DNA of 64,000 nucleotides from Aggregatimonas sangjinii (GTDB taxonomy: Bacteria > Bacteroidota > Bacteroidia > Flavobacteriales > Flavobacteriaceae): contig NZ_CP040710.1 of assembly GCF_005943945.1 (NCBI RefSeq), positions 1,747,001 through 1,811,000 on the forward strand, written 5' to 3'. Shown one piece after another: positions 63,314-64,000 of the stretch (position 1 is its first letter; each line of letters opens with the position of its first letter). The translations under genes were made by a program, and so were the position numbers. Below the pieces are notes generated by a model. That model made no database searches, was not told the origin of the DNA, and was given only the letters and a program-made list of their open reading frames with translations.

Positions 63314-63853
63314 ATGATGAAAGCAATTCTACTCATCCTAACGCTAAGTTTTATGTACCAAGAAACTTCCTTGATTATCTGTGATTTTAGTAATGACGAA
63401 GTCGTTAAAAATTGGTACGTGGTCGATGATGGGGTAATGGGTGGATTGTCCGAAGGGTCTTTCAATAGCACGTCAGCAGGAAACGCGCTATATTCCGGTA
63501 CGGTGCGTACTGAAAATAATGGCGGATTTTCTTCGGTACGCTATGGTTTTAAGACGAAGGATGTTTCGAACTATAAAACCGTAAAACTTCGATTGAAAGG
63601 CGATGGAAAATCATATCAGTTTCGAGTAAAGGCAGATCGGGATACACGGTATTCCTACATCAATAGCTTTGAGACTTCTGGCGAGTGGGAGACGATTTCA
63701 CTATCCCTGGCGTCCTTTTATCCGAGTTTCCGGGGAAATCGATTGAACAAACCTAATTTTGGTGGTGATACGATGGAAGAAATCGCGATACTGATCGGGA
63801 ATAAAACAAAGGAGTCGTTTTCGCTTGAAATCGAAAAAGTCTATTTGGAATAG
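63314..63853 (+). CDS. CIA30-family protein
   Basis: 179 residues. The CIA30 (complex I intermediate-associated 30) fold is recognised by NWYVVDDGVMGGLSEGSF, then GFSSVRYGFKTKDVSNY and KSYQFRVKADRDTRY, ending EIAILIGNKTKESFSLEIEK. It is a single galactose-binding-like jelly roll. The role of bacterial members is uncertain; they are often next to oxidoreductases. A short hydrophobic start (MMKAILLILTLSFMY) may be a signal. No partner gene is evident in the window. Confidence 0.88.
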   Translation: MMKAILLILTLSFMYQETSLIICDFSNDEVVKNWYVVDDGVMGGLSEGSFNSTSAGNALYSGTVRTENNGGFSSVRYGFKTKDVSNYKTVKLRLKGDGKSYQFRVKADRDTRYSYINSFETSGEWETISLSLASFYPSFRGNRLNKPNFGGDTMEEIAILIGNKTKESFSLEIEKVYLE

Positions 63854-63911
63854 CAAAAGCGCTGAACGGAATTAATGATATCCATATTAAACCATTTAAA
63901 ATAAGGAAGAA

Positions 63912-64000
63912 ATGAATTACATTACTATCGCATTACAATGTATAGTTGCTATAAGCATACTCAATGTTTGGCTGGTTCAAAATAAAAAGGCCACACAATG
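63912..64000 (+). CDS. Probable DoxX-family membrane protein, 3' end outside window
   Basis: Twenty-nine codons are present, starting at ATG 63912 after an AAGGAAGAA purine run that looks like a true ribosome site. The residues (MNYITIALQCIVAISILNVW, then LVQNKKATQ) form one membrane helix and match the start of DoxX-like proteins of Flavobacteriaceae as I remember them. The frame is open to the window end. Confidence 0.5.
   Translation, partial: MNYITIALQCIVAISILNVWLVQNKKATQ

Noticed and set aside
1-64000. CRISPR arrays, tRNA or rRNA genes, insertion sequences and transposases
   Set aside because: No regular repeat-spacer array, cloverleaf, rRNA segment or transposase motif was recognised in this window.

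Overview
The window looks like the chromosome of a marine member of the Bacteroidota, most probably the family Flavobacteriaceae. The evidence is a SusC/SusD pair, a type VI secretion system of the Bacteroidota subtype (T6SSiii), TAnnTTTG-type promoter elements instead of -35/-10 boxes, almost no Shine-Dalgarno sequences, and catabolic genes for alginate and mannitol, the two main brown-algal carbohydrates. The genus cannot be fixed from the sequence alone.

Region 1 (1-15277) is the T6SSiii locus. A leftward operon reads NlpC/P60 lipoprotein, TssG, TssN, TssK, TssO, ClpV (TssH), TssE, TssF and VgrG, which runs off the left edge. Rightward lie a membrane-anchored PKD protein (TssP-like), Hcp, TssB, TssC and a second Hcp. 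TssJ, TssL, TssM and TssA are absent, as expected for this subtype. TssQ and TssR are not seen and may lie left of the window. Region 2 (15868-21171) is one 1767-residue gene with two alpha/beta-hydrolase domains, a CHAT (caspase-like) protease domain and a helical tail. It directly follows the second Hcp and is the most unusual object in the window.

Region 3 (21172-26620) is accessory. It has an exported methyltransferase-like protein, a DksA-like protein without its zinc finger, and an AT-rich leftward cluster (AAA ATPase, membrane protein, 59-residue cysteine-rich protein, DUF4145-like protein). An imperfect repeat occurs next to this cluster and about 600 bp away. It resembles a defence or mobile insertion. 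Region 4 (26621-33783) holds mannitol 2-dehydrogenase with an NCS1-type permease, an MscS channel, an RraA-like protein and a Tat-exported TIM-barrel protein.

Region 5 (33832-59289) is a complete alginate utilisation locus. Secreted lyases (PL6, four PL7, PL17) with SusC, SusD and a PKD-rich surface lipoprotein cut and capture alginate. KdgF opens the unsaturated monomers, SDR reductases make KDG, KdgK phosphorylates it and KdgA splits KDPG. An MFS hexuronate-type transporter, an Nramp-like protein and a GntR/FadR-type regulator complete it. I find a tandem TGGTNAACCA operator overlapping the promoter -7 element, in the same register, at two transcription-unit starts, with a degenerate copy before gntR and a half-site before PL17. 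This suggests one GntR regulon. Two kinase-like genes in the first unit have damaged active-site motifs.

Region 6 (59392-64000) has a MORN-like secreted protein, a DUF2490 outer-membrane protein, a MORN-repeat membrane protein, a CIA30-like protein and the start of a probable DoxX-family membrane protein.
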